Source: Avena insularis (lineage: Eukaryota > Streptophyta > Magnoliopsida > Poales > Poaceae). Taken from it: DNA of 64,000 nt. Below the pieces are notes generated by a model. That model saw nothing but the letters and a program-made list of their open reading frames with translations. It was not told the origin of the DNA and made no database searches. The position numbers were made by a program, and so were the translations under genes. This document shows, piece after piece, positions 1 to 10,362 of the stretch. The stretch's first letter is position 1. Every line of letters begins with the position of its first letter. The stretch spans positions 235,626,292 to 235,690,291 of the forward strand of contig CM042687.1 of assembly GCA_023614405.1 (NCBI GenBank). The letters are read 5' to 3'.

Positions 1-897
1 CTTTGCACGCAGTGCGAACCTTCTTGTGCAGCAGCATCTAGCACTAGAAGCCAGCATGAAGCAGTTGCAAGGTTCTATACCTTTGCTCATTTCTATTTAG
101 TTTCGTCTATCACATGGACGATGTTTGTGTTGCTCATGTGCTTATTTGTTTACAGATGAGAATAATGCGGCCCTTCGCCATCTAGATGCTCACAAAAAGA
201 GCCTCGGTCAAGCGGAGAAGAAGGCCGAAGATGATGTGGAGGCGAAGGAGCGCCTGCAAAAGGAGTTGGCTGATGCTGTTGAGGCTAAGGAGAGCCTGCA
301 GCAGGAGTCTTCTGATCACGAAGAGCAGCTCGCAACTGTTGCGGCTACGCGCGAGAAGGAGGTGGCTGAGAAGCTGATGGCTACAGCCAAGGATTTCTCC
401 GGTGAGTATCTTGTGTTAGCTCTTTATCGCGCTCTTATTTAGCTCTTTTGTTTCTTATTTCCTCAGATGCTTCAGGCATCGCGTTCGATCACGGTGCACT
501 GGATCATGGGAGTGCTTTGGATGATGCCACTATAGCGGTCGAAGATCGCTGCAACACTACTGCAAATTCTCTGGCGAAAGTCAAGGGGGTGCTCCGGTGC
601 TTCTACAAGGAGATCGTTCCCAAGGGCGCTGCTCTTGAGGATGTCGACGCTCTGGCGGAAGCGTTGTAGGAGGACGCCCCTGCGGCCTACAAGCGCAAGC
701 AGAAGGGCATCGGCGCCTCCATGGGGTTGGCCATGGCCATGGCCTCAGGAGCGGAGCTGGATCTTCCGCACGTCACCTCCCAGATGCCAACGGCGCCAGA
801 CGGCTCAGAGGTAGCCTTTGCTCTTTTCGCCTCCCGCTGTAAGCGCTATGGGCCAAGGCTCATTGACCTGTTGGCGGACTATGCTGCGAAGCAGTAG
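1..897 (+). pseudogene. Antisense coiled-coil gene of element A, last three exons
   Basis: Plus-strand gene opposite to the element's gag-pol. Three exons join in one frame: 1-71, 156-401 and 467-897. The introns 72-155 and 402-466 have GT and AG ends; the second begins GTGAGT and ends TTTCCTCAG. The middle exon is rich in Glu, Lys, Ala and Gln with heptad spacing (repeats such as AKERLQKELADAVEAKESLQ), a clear coiled coil. The last exon has a compact tail ending DLLADYAAKQ before the stop at 895-897. One in-frame TAG at 667-669 breaks the frame. The 5' exons lie beyond the left edge. Antisense ORFs of this kind are known in Tat-lineage elements; their function is not established. Splicing is inferred from sites and frame only. 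Confidence 0.65.
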
Positions 898-1129
898 GAG
901 AGGTCAAGAGCAGGCACTCTGGCTCCAAGGCCACTCTGGGTGTTGATGCCTAGGCTCTGGGCTGTATTTTAGGATAGCTTTATCTTCTTCCTCTTGTTGT
1001 AAGCTTTTGATGATGAACAATTTATCCTTGTGCCACATAGTGGCTTTTGATGTATATAAGTTAAATTTCGAGCTGTCACCAAAGATGTGTGTGATTTTCA
1101 TACCCTTGTTTGCTGTTCATTAGGGGCCT

Positions 1130-1928
1130 TTGGGTGAGGGACCCGTTGGTACTTCGATTGCTCTAGATACACGACCATCGTTGGATGATGTGTCGCAGCT
1201 TGTTTTCCTTCATGATCGCGTCCGTAGCTTGGAGAAGGAGATCCTTGGCGTTCGATGCCACGCGGACATGTGGAAGTTGAAGACTGAGAGGGCTACCGCC
1301 AGGGAGGAGTATCTGATGGGGGAGCTACGACATTTGAGCGAGCAACGGCAATGTGAGTTTTCTTGAGTTGCTGCTCGTTTTCGGATGCGCCTTGTTGTCG
1401 CGTCACCTTATCCTGAGTTTTCTGTAGGTGCAACCTTGTTCCGAGGGAGGAGAAGGAGCACGTTCTGTTCAGATCAACTGATTGACCCAGCAGGACATGG
1501 AAGCTGGAGGCGTTTTCTGGATGGAGCGTGACCGGGCCATCGTCCTTGCGATGGTGCAGGATCGTGTTCATCAGGTGTCTCGGGTGCTGAGGCAGGTGAA
1601 GACTTCCCTTGCTTCTATTTTGTACATCATGTTCCCTCTAGACGAGGCACCGTCCACTCTTTGGGGTTTGTTGTCTAAGTTTCGAGACGTGAGTCACGTG
1701 AGGGAGTTGGTGCGGCAACAGCTGGTAGCGGGGGTGAAAGCTGCCTTATCGCTTGTTCGGCTGCATCGTCCTGATGTCGATCTCGTGGTAGTGACGGTTG
1801 GGCCGCCTCTTCGACCAGATGGTGGCCTCTGGGACATGCGCCCGCATTATGCGGCTGTTAGGCAGTATGCCGAAGAGATCGTGGATCTTTTTGGGCATCG
1901 TGCACACGTAATTCTTCAGAATAGATAG
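1130..1928 (+). pseudogene. Second antisense reading frame of element A (uncharacterised grass-transposon protein)
   Basis: Two open stretches, 1130-1366 and 1482-1928, with a possible 75-bp intron at 1353-1427 (donor GTGAGT, acceptor TTTTCTGTAG); the exact join does not keep one clean frame. The first part has a coiled coil around HDRVRSLEKEI. The second has the pattern MERDRAIVLAMVQDRVHQV followed by VRQQLVAGVKAALSLVRLHR and ends near a motif with PRPDGG-like residues (PPLRPDGGLWDMRPHYAAVR). I recognise this as a hypothetical protein commonly annotated next to gypsy elements in grasses, from memory of the pattern and not from a search. No enzymatic motif is visible. It lies between the coiled-coil gene and the end of pol. 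The 230 bases before it (898-1129) and 1929-2187 hold no supported feature. Confidence 0.45.
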
Positions 1929-2187
1929 ACCCTATAAAAAGATAGATGTAAAACTTGTATATATTCGAGTGGGCTTGCTGTGCCCTTTTTCTGTAAAGTT
2001 TGTTTGTTCTAGCATGTGTTGCCTTTGTTGTGTGCATGTCCTTTTTGTTAGTCTGACGTGGTCAGCTACTCAGGTTACATGCGTTATTCTCAGTCGACGA
2101 GGTCGTGAGGTGAGGTGGAGCCCCCGAGCGTGTTATAGAGAAAAGTAATGTAAGGTAAAAGAAAATTTTCAGGCGGGACACTTAGCT

Positions 2188-2193
2188 TTTATT
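2188..2193 (-). promoter_or_regulatory. AATAAA poly(A) signal after pol of element A
   Basis: On the minus strand AATAAA lies 63 nt past the pol stop at 2256. The same spacing class (41-66 nt) occurs in elements B, C and D. It could end a gag-pol mRNA before the antisense gene. This is an inference from position only. Confidence 0.4.
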
Positions 2194-2255
2194 CATATCA
2201 TAATCGAGGAGGTACATTGTTCGGCTGAGTAGCCTTACTGAAAGTAAAGGGATAA

Positions 2256-3517
2256 CTAGGGGTAGAAGCATCGCAGACACGCGATGTTCTAGGGGTTGGA
2301 GTATTCGACTCCTGACGTGATGTACCTGAGGCGATAGGCGCCGCCTGGGATGACTTCTATGACGATGTAGGGTCCTTCCCAGGGTGACTCGAGCTTTTTC
2401 AGCCGCTCTTGTTTGAGTCGTAGGACGAGGTCTCCTTCGACGAAGGACCTTGGTCGCAGCCGTCAGCTGTGGTAGTTGTGGAGGCTCTGCTGGTAGACCG
2501 TTGAGCGAGCTGCGGTGATGTCGCGTGCCTCGTCGAGTGTGTCGACGGCATCTTCGAGTGCGGCCGTCGATTTGGCTTTGTTGTATGCGACGACCCGTGG
2601 GGGCTTGTGGCGTACCTCGGCAAGTAGTACGGCTTCGGCTCCGTGCACCATGAAAAAGGTGTGAAGCCAGTTGCGCTGTTTGGCGTTGTGCATATGCTCC
2701 AGGGGACGGAAGGTAGCTCCTCTGCCCAAGCTCCCGCAAGCCGTTCGAGTGGGATGAGCAGGCGTTTCTTGATGCCTCCGCCTATGAGGCTGTTGGCCTT
2801 TTCGACCTACGCATTGGTCTGCGGGTGCGCCATCGAGGCGTATGATATGTTGATTCCAAGGCCCTCGCAGAAGTCCTGGAATTCGTTCGAGATGAAGTTC
2901 GAGCCATTGTCTGTGATGATGTTGTGTGGCACGCTGAACCTATAGACTATGGACTCTAAGAACTTGACGACCATTTTGCCACTTTGGTTGGTGACGGGCA
3001 TGGCCTAGATCCACTTGGTGAATTTGTCAACTGCGACAAGGAGGAAGACGTGGCCTCCTAGCGAGGACTTTGGCAGTTTGCCGATCATGTCAAGGCCCCA
3101 TTGGGCAAAGGGCCAGGCCAGTGGTATGGGCATTAGCTCCGATCCTGGTGTGTGTGGCTTGTCCGCGAACCTTTGGCAGCCGTTGCACCTTCGGACGATG
3201 TCCTTAGCGTCGTTCATGGCTGTTGGCCAGTAGAATCCATCTCACAGAGCTTTGGCGACGAGGGCGCGGTTGCCTGCGTGGTGACCGCAGATGCCTTCGT
3301 GGATGTCTTGGAGGATGATTTTGCCATCACCGATGGTGACGCATCTGTGGGGCACACCCGAAATGTTGCATTTGTACAACTCGCCATTGTGGAGAGTGAA
3401 TTCTTTGGATTGGCGAGATATGTGTCGGGCATCTGTCGGGTCATCAGGCAGTTCCTTGTTTAGCAGGTACCGAAGGTATGGCTGCGTCCATGTTTCCTCG
3501 ATCGCCATGACCTGCAT
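2256..3517 (-). pseudogene. Integrase of element A
   Basis: C-terminal Pol domain that inserts the cDNA into the genome. The zinc-binding N-domain is at 3242-3517 continuing into 3005-3217 (GHHAGN, then CNGCQRF: the HHCC set). The core follows with the first Asp in WGLDMIG, the second in IITDNGSNF, then HPQTNA and a final region ending with a tract like LVLRLKQERLKKLESPWEGP. No chromodomain is visible, as expected for Tat. Two in-frame TAG codons interrupt the core: one just after FTKWI and one at the residue before VEKAN. A third stop follows SNP near the end. The frame ends near 2256. Strongly supported as integrase; certainly non-functional. Confidence 0.9.
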
Positions 3518-3742
3518 TAGTCTGACGAGCTCGGCCTCTGTGTCGAGCTTTTCGGGCCCTTCATGTCCTTCGGGTGACGCAGCCCCCTAGTGCTCTGCTT
3601 CTTTGGGTGATCCCTTAGGGAATTTCCTTTTGATAGAGGGTACGCAGATTTGTTCGAGGAACACACCTGGTGGCACCCGTACACATGTGGAGCCGATGTT
3701 GGCGAGCCTGTCAGCTTCCTCATTGCTTTCCTGTCCAACGTG

Positions 3743-4315
3743 CTAAAGCTCGCAACCGTCAAAGTCTCCTTCGAGTAAGTTGTAGAGCGCGCAGTACGCA
3801 ATCATGTTGGCGGCGTGGGCGTCGTATTCGTTCATCGTCTGCTGGACGACGAGGTTCGAGTCATCGTAAATGACTAGGCGCGTTGCGCCGCAGATCTTTG
3901 CCATCCTCATGCTATGGATGAGGGCCTCGTATTCGGCCTTGTTGTTGGAGGCGCGAAATTTCATCCGAAGGACGTATTTCATCTTATCACCTTGCGGGGA
4001 CGTCAGTATGACGCCAGCTCCTGCTCCAGCCTCACGCTTGGAGCCGTCAAAGTGCATCGTCCATGACTGCGTCATGTCCAGGGTGTCCGGCAGCTGGAGC
4101 TCCATCCAGTGGACAAGGAAGTCAAGGAGGACCTGAGATTTGATCGCCTTCCGCCGCTCGTAGACTATGTCTAGGTGGGATAGCTCAATGCCCCACAGGG
4201 CTACGCGTCCCATGGCTTCAGGGTTGTTCAAGATGTTGGATAGTGGCGCCTCGTTGACGACCATTATCTGATGCTCCTGGAAGTAGTGGCTTAGCCGACG
4301 AGCCGTCATGAACAC
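3743..4315 (-). pseudogene. RNase H region of element A Pol
   Basis: The open stretch begins in the RT connection segment (HYFQEH) and reaches the RNase H fold: MHFDGSK carries the first acidic residue, EYEALIHSM the Glu, and YDDSNLVVQQ the next Asp. This is the ribonuclease that removes RNA from RNA/DNA hybrids during reverse transcription. Pattern and position between RT and integrase are typical of gypsy Pol. Residues around the catalytic sites look conserved, but stops separate this frame from RT and integrase, so it cannot be made as one Pol. Bases 3518-3742 are the decayed linker to integrase and 4316-4446 the decayed join to RT. Confidence 0.88.
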
Positions 4316-4446
4316 GCCGTAGGCGAGCTTCTAGTAGTGAGGGTACCTCTGTTTTGTTGGCGTCAGTACCTCGCTGAGGTAGTATATTGGGCGTTGGACC
4401 CCATGGGTCTTGCCATCTTTGGGTCGTTCGACCACGAGTACGGTAC

Positions 4447-5265
4447 TTACCACCTGGTGCATGGCTGCGATGTATAGCAGCAGTGGCTCTTGCTCCTTGG
4501 GCATGACCAGGACAGGCGAGGTGGAGAGAAGCCGCTTAAGTGCTTCGAATGCGTCGTCTGCTTCGGGTGTCCACTCGAACTTGTCAGCTTTTCGTAGCAG
4601 CTACTAGAAAGGCAGGGCCTTATCCCCCATGCGGCTGATGAATACGCTTCGGTAGCCGTGATCTTGACTAGTTGTTGGACACCTTTGATGTTCTTCGGCT
4701 TTTCCATGGTCAGTATGGCCCGGATTTTCTTTGGATTCGCTTTGATTCCTCGCTGGGAGATGAAGTAGCCGAGTAGTTGGCCAGATGGGAAGCCAAAGGC
4801 GCACTTTTCATGATTCATCTTGATATTGTAGTGATCAAGGTTATCGAATGTCTCGCGGAGATCGTCGATTAGTGTCTTTACTTCCCTGGTCTTGATGACT
4901 ATGTCATCGACATATACTTGGATGTTCCGACCGATCTGGTTCTTCAGACACGCCTACATGCACCTCTGGTACATGGCACCTGTGTTCTTCAGCCCGAAGG
5001 GCATGGTGTTGTAGCAGAACACCCCGAACAGCATGATAAACACTGTTTTCTCCTGATCTTCGACCTTCAGCCGAATCTGGTTGTAGCCTGAGTAGGCGTC
5101 GAGGAAGGAGAGCTTCTCGCATCCTGTAGTCGAATCGATGATCTGATCGATCCGCGGTAGAGGGAAGTGGTCCTTGGGGAAGTGCTTGTTGAGCGACGTG
5201 AAGTCTACGCACATCTGAAGGATGTCCGTGTCCTTTTGGGGACTAGCACAGTGTTGGCTAGCCAC
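4447..5265 (-). pseudogene. Reverse transcriptase of element A
   Basis: Copies element RNA into DNA. The fingers/palm begin at 5265 with MCVDFTSLNK, then FPLPRIDQIID, FLDAYSGYNQIRL and MPFGLKN. The catalytic box reads VYVDDIVIK on the minus strand near 4900-4925, so the YVDD is intact. Downstream comes MNHEKCAFGFPSGQLLGYFIS and the thumb/connection region, which loses frame near 4660-4600. The upstream linker to protease (5266-5484) is readable only in pieces. The palm motifs are well conserved for a gypsy RT. Breaks in frame make it inactive. Confidence 0.9.
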
Positions 5266-5484
5266 TCGCTCTCCTTGATTTCTCGGATGAAGTTGGCGTT
5301 GAGGAGTCAGCTAACTTTGATTCCAACTACTTCTGCTCGTGGTTCGGACAGGCGTCGGATCGATTGCTTGACCGGCCTTGCGTCCGGGAACACATTGAGT
5401 GCATGCTCGGCAAATTCCCTGGGAACTGCTGGCATGTCCGCAGGACACCAGGCACTCACGGAGGAATTCGATGAGCATGCTTTC

Positions 5485-6243
5485 CTATGCGGGGCTGAGG
5501 TCGTTGGCGATCAGCGCCATCTTGGAGGCATCGGTTGGGTGGACCTGCACCTTTTTCGTGTTGACTATGGAGTCGAACGACATGTCAGGTGAGTTCTGCC
5601 TGGCGACTGGGGGTGCCCTGTTGTCTGTCACCTCTCGGAGCCTCGTGAGCTCCTCTTGCATGCTGAACGACTGGGAGATTCTGTTGAAGTATTTATCGCA
5701 GTGGTCCAATCGAGTGAAGCTCTCCTCGATTGTGATGACGCCCTTGGGCCCTGGCATCTTGAGAAGTAAGTACGCGTAGTGCGGTACTGCTAGGAATCTT
5801 GCGAACACCACATGCCCGAGGATGGCGTGGTACTGTGATGGCCAATCCACCACTTAGAACTCGAGCCGCTCACACCAAAAGTTTTTGGGCTTGCCAAAGA
5901 TGACGTCGAGCCATATCTTTCATAGGGGATATATGACTTTCTGTGGGACTATGCCGTGGAACATTGTATCGGATTGTTCCAGGCTGCACAACGGGATCCG
6001 CATTGCTGCGAGGGTGCTGGCGAACATCAGTTTGATGCCACTGCCGCTGTCCATCAAGACGCGGCTCATCTCGAATCCTCCGATCTGCGCCTCGAGCACT
6101 AGGGCAGCATGACCTGGGCGATGGATCTGGTGGGGATGGTCCGAACGATCGAACGTGATGCAGGACTCCGAGCCACTGAGGTACTTAGGGATGGATGGTG
6201 GCGGGCGATTCTGAGGTGACAGTCGAGTAATCTTCTTTTGCAC
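5485..6243 (-). pseudogene. Protease and Pol linker of element A
   Basis: Retroviral-type aspartic protease, which cuts the polyprotein. In the stretch 5920-6243 the landmarks are ITFDRSDHP followed by the catalytic VLMDSGSGIKLMF, with DSG intact, and MFHGIVP. The second stretch, 5485-5853, has YHAILGHVVFARFLAV, LKMPGPKGVITI and the linker towards RT. A short break separates the two stretches. The same block order is seen in elements B, C and D. Family assignment is firm; activity is excluded by the breaks. Confidence 0.85.
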
Positions 6244-6264
6244 CCTATTGGTAGGGCGTCCCTT

Positions 6265-6963
6265 CTAGATCATGAGGGATCCTTTTGGCGGTGGGTATCC
6301 GCTTGTGCCATTGTTTGGCACAGGTGCGATTGCTGGATTCAACGGTCCCACTGGTGGTGGAGGAGCTCCGTGGGCGATGTCACCTGGTGCAGGTGCGGGT
6401 CTGAACCCAGGGTTCACGATCTGGCGTCGCATTTGGGTGAGGCCCTCGCTGAGTTTCTGGAACTCGTGGCAGTCCTTGAGCATGTGGCTTGCTTTCTTTT
6501 TGCCATCCTGCTTGTCGATGTAGAAGTGGATGGTACAGGGACCCGACAACTTGTCATATGCCGAGGGTTCATCGTCACGGCCGCGACGTTGCCATGTTTT
6601 TGTTGGGCGTCCTCCGTCTCGGAAGTTGCCTCCGCGGTATCCTCCGCTGCTGCAGTTGTTGTCGTTGCGGCGTTCGGCGTAGCTAGCCGTAACCATGTCG
6701 GGTCCGTCGCGATCGTCGTAGACGCGCGATCTTCGTTTGCTACGGCGTTCACGCCTGCGGCCGTATTCATCCTCGTCATCCGAATGTGCTCGGTGGAGGG
6801 AATACTCGCCATCTACCCACCTGTTGGCGATGTCCATGAGGTGGTCGAGCGTCTTGGGCTTGACACGCCCAAGTTCTTCCTTGAAGTCCAGGCGCTTGAC
6901 ACCGTCCTTGAAGGCGTCAATCTTCCTCTCCTCGGAGATGTGTGTCGTGGAGTTCTTGATGTT
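6265..6963 (-). pseudogene. Gag of element A, C-terminal half
   Basis: Continues the capsid begun at 16982-18235 on the far side of element G. The first residues here are the capsid second half (KIDAFKDGVKR, ELGRVKPKTLDHLMDIANRW). A basic stretch follows (RRRERRSKRRSR), then a glycine-rich part and an atypical zinc-knuckle-like Cys/His set (CTIHFY...HMLKDCHEF). The open frame seen beyond 6963 up to 7083 is LTR sequence of element G and is not part of the protein. Gag forms the shell around element RNA. Confidence 0.85.
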
Positions 6964-9900
6964 TGTGACACCCCCGAGATCAGGGCTAAACAAATCCCAG
7001 ACCTCCGCCTGACATAAGCTTAACCTTGAGCTTGAGAATATCCAGTGAAGAATCGATAACACAGCAGTGACCCTACGACACAAAATTTATTACAACAAAC
7101 TCATAATTGAGCAAGAACCAAATTATTACAAGCAGAGGTCACTGACCACAAACATCAAACAACGGAAGGCAAATTATGCTATTAAGTATAGCAAACTTAA
7201 CAAATGTCCTAAGAGGCCTGAAGCATAACGATGACGTCCCAGCCCATAGATTCCAGGCTGTCGGCCGGGAACCCCAAGCTACTCGTCGGTGTCGATGTAG
7301 TACCAAACTGATCTCTAGGGAACACTTACTCTGCCAAAATTATCAACAAAGCAATGGTGAGTACAGGGTGTACTCCGCAAGACTTATGGCTGGTGGAGTA
7401 GTTTTGCATAAAGCCATTTTTGTTTATAAGCAAGAGAGGGAGAAGAATCTCGTCTATTCAGAGTAATTTAAAAGGGGATAAGAGAGCGACATCTCCGAAA
7501 TATTGATCATCATCTTTTGATATCCACCAAAACATCATCATCTGAACTCTAACTAGGATCAGCCCCTCGTACCCATGAGGAAGCATCCTTAAGCACACGT
7601 TGATCTGCCAAGTTTTACGATTAGATTCTAGTTCTCTATGATCTTAGAATCTGGTCACCAAGGTTCATAACCGTGATCACGTCTTTTGAAAAGATTATTA
7701 CCCTGCAGGGGTGTACAACTTTACCCACACGCACTAACCTTCTCTTAATGCCACAATGATTAGCCCTCTTCCTTGGAAGGCCGGCAGAGGGTGGTTAGAC
7801 ACGACCTTTACCTTGCTTTCGCCGAGACCATGAGTCACGAAATAAGTATGGTTCCGCCGTAATGGGTCAAATCCCGAAGCCGGTACTTAAAGATGTGAGG
7901 CGAGGTTGGTTTACCAGGGGCGCCATCTACCCCAAGAAACCCCGGCCACGCTTACCTACCTGTTATGATTGCACCTACACCCGGCAAATCTTTCAAAAGG
8001 TTTTCTATGCATATGTCGAATGGAACGCCCGAACTATGTGACTCATGGAATATACTAGGAAAGTTAGTTACTCGTGAGGTTTTACAGGCCCCGTGTGGTT
8101 GTACGCTTGTCTCAGTTCCAACGGCAAGAACTCAGTTCCTAGTGGTGGCGAGCATGGGACTAGAAAAACCACATCCCACTGTGGCCTCCCATACAAGCCT
8201 TAGCATGTTTAATATCATATCACCTCTGATCCCATCTCATCACGTTCTCCTGTCATACTAGATTCTCTGCATCTGATACATCATCTGGATGAACCAGCAC
8301 TGACAACTATGCATGTCTAAGCAGAACACAGATGATAGCTGTAGCAGTGCACACAAGCCAAACCTAGTTATGCTAGGAGCAGTAGATCAGGTAATATAAG
8401 CTCAAAGGGAGTATGCAATAGATAGGATAATCTATATATCGATAAAAGACCATAGTAGAATCATATGCATCATGGCAGAATTGAAATGCTTTCGAAATCA
8501 TAGGATTATATCATGGTGGGGCTATGCTTGCCTTTGCCAGTTTATAACTCATAAGTAGATCTTCAGGAACCTTGTACTTGACTTGATTAAAGTTGGTAAA
8601 GTATTGTTTGTCAATCTTCGATCTTCAATGGTGTGGTCCTCGGTCTTCGATCTCAATCTCGATCTCGTATTCTACCGGGAAGAACCAAACACTGGAAATA
8701 AAGGGAAAACAATCAACACATGGCATCGATGAAATTCTCAAACAAGAATGATGATATGACAAGTTGATTAGTATTGGAATGTAACCCTAAAGCATGCTCG
8801 ACAACTTAATCGGAGTTTCCGAGGGGTGAAAACCCTAACTCGGGGAAACTCCGGATGTGCATGAGAGGGGTTACTATGTTGTTCTAATTAAACTTGTCAT
8901 TTAAGTTGTTGAACAATACATGATTATAGCTTAAAGAGGTAGAGCTAATTTTTCTAAACATTTTGATATATTATATGTATTTTTCTGACTTATAAATAAT
9001 TAGATATTGAATTTACAAGTTTATAACAATTTCGGGAATTATTTAAATCATTTGAAATGATTTAATGCGTCACTGTGACACGAGGATGACATCAGCATAG
9101 CTAGCTAATACTTTTTGCACTGGGGTAGAGCCTACCCACGGTGTCTGACGGGTGGGGCTGGTGCCACACAGGCAACGCTTGCGTAGTGCTGACGAGGGCG
9201 CCATGTCGATACGGCCGTTGACCGGCGGACGGTGGCCGGAGACAGCGTTCCAGGCCATACCAGCACGTGTGACCAGGCCCGTTAGAACAAGCAAGGCAGA
9301 GAGAACCATTTAGGGGCGGCGCCGCTGCGGGATGACCACCGGAGCATGGCCGGAAACAGCAAACATCGGCGGCAGGTGCATGACGCGGGAGCGACTGAGA
9401 GTGGGAGGGAGAGAAAGGAGGGGTCCAGGAGGACAATGAGCTCACCTAGAGCACAGAGAAGGGGTCAGCTCGGGGAGGCGTGGTCAGGAGTGACGGCAAT
9501 GGCGACGACTAAGCTCATCGGTGTCGGGGAAGACAACCTCGATTGCGGCGACAGAGGGCATCCCAGCGAGCCATCTTCAGCGAGGAAGGAGAACAGGTCG
9601 AGGCAGAGCTAATAGTGGCCTCAGATGGGCGAGGGGAGGCCGGAGTCCGAGGCGATTCGACACCGACCTAGGCTAGGGTTTCGGGCTCGCTCAGGAGAGG
9701 ACGAACGGGAGCAAGGGAGAGAGGGGAAAGTGGGTAGGGAGGGAGGAAGACGTAGAGGGGTGGCCTCCTTATCCTCTCGCAGAGCCTTGAGCGGGCGGCC
9801 TTGAATCCTTCACACACAAGACACAGGCGGAGCACTGAGCTGCTCGCCGTCCTCAACGAAGACGACGAGCGGAACAGACCAAAGCGGTATTGGTCCGTGT

Positions 9901-10347
9901 GGTCCAACTTGGGCCCCGGGCAGGCTGTGTATAAGCAAGCGAAACGGGCTGCGTGGTGCGGCGCTGAGCGGCAGGAGAGGGAAGAGGGAAGATGGGCCGG
10001 CCTAGGGAGATGGGTTGCTCATTGTTTTTATGTAAATTGTTTTTTCCAATTAGTTTTGTGTTTTATGTTTGTATTTCCATTTCAAATTCTGTTTTGAACC
10101 ATTTGAAAAAATACCAAAGATATTTGTGTATTTATTTAAAATACTGTGGGGCCCCTTTTACTTAGTTTGGGCTCCATATATTTTGGTGGTTATTAAAATA
10201 TTCAAAACATTTTGAATTGATTTGAGAGGGAGAATTAGGGTTTTTAGGGTTTGCATTTTATTTTCTTTGCATGCAATTTTAAGAGATGATGCTAATGAAT
10301 GCTCAAACAAACCCTAAATAATGATTTACTAGAAATGGGGTGTTACA
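6964..10347 (-). repeat. Left (3') LTR of element G, 3,384 bp
   Basis: Starts TGTGACACCCC and ends GGGGTGTTACA. It contains several ORFs of 60-115 codons (for example 7176-7466 and 9101-9445), but all have counterparts at matching places in the other LTR and look like chance frames. It is longer than the right LTR mainly because of 207 bp between two TCAGGAG copies (9484-9490 and 9691-9697). No gene is supported in these 3.4 kb. Confidence 0.93.
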
Positions 10348-10362
10348 ACTCTATCCCCCTTA
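10348..10362 (-). other. Polypurine tract of element G
   Basis: On the minus strand the bases next to the left LTR read TAAGGGGGATAGAGT. A purine-rich run at this place primes plus-strand DNA synthesis. Its position fixes the left LTR as the 3' LTR. Confidence 0.7.

Noticed and set aside
1482..1928. Possible captured host gene
   Set aside because: The pattern is familiar from many grass transposon annotations and it sits in the antisense region of element A; no sign of a host origin.
7176..7466. ORF repeated at 14000-14305, possible small conserved protein
   Set aside because: Both copies lie at the same place in the two LTRs of element G; similarity is explained by LTR identity.
9101..9445. 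Pro/Ser/Ala-rich minus-strand ORF with a counterpart at 15951-16280
   Set aside because: LTR sequence of element G; no domain and different frame ends in the two copies.
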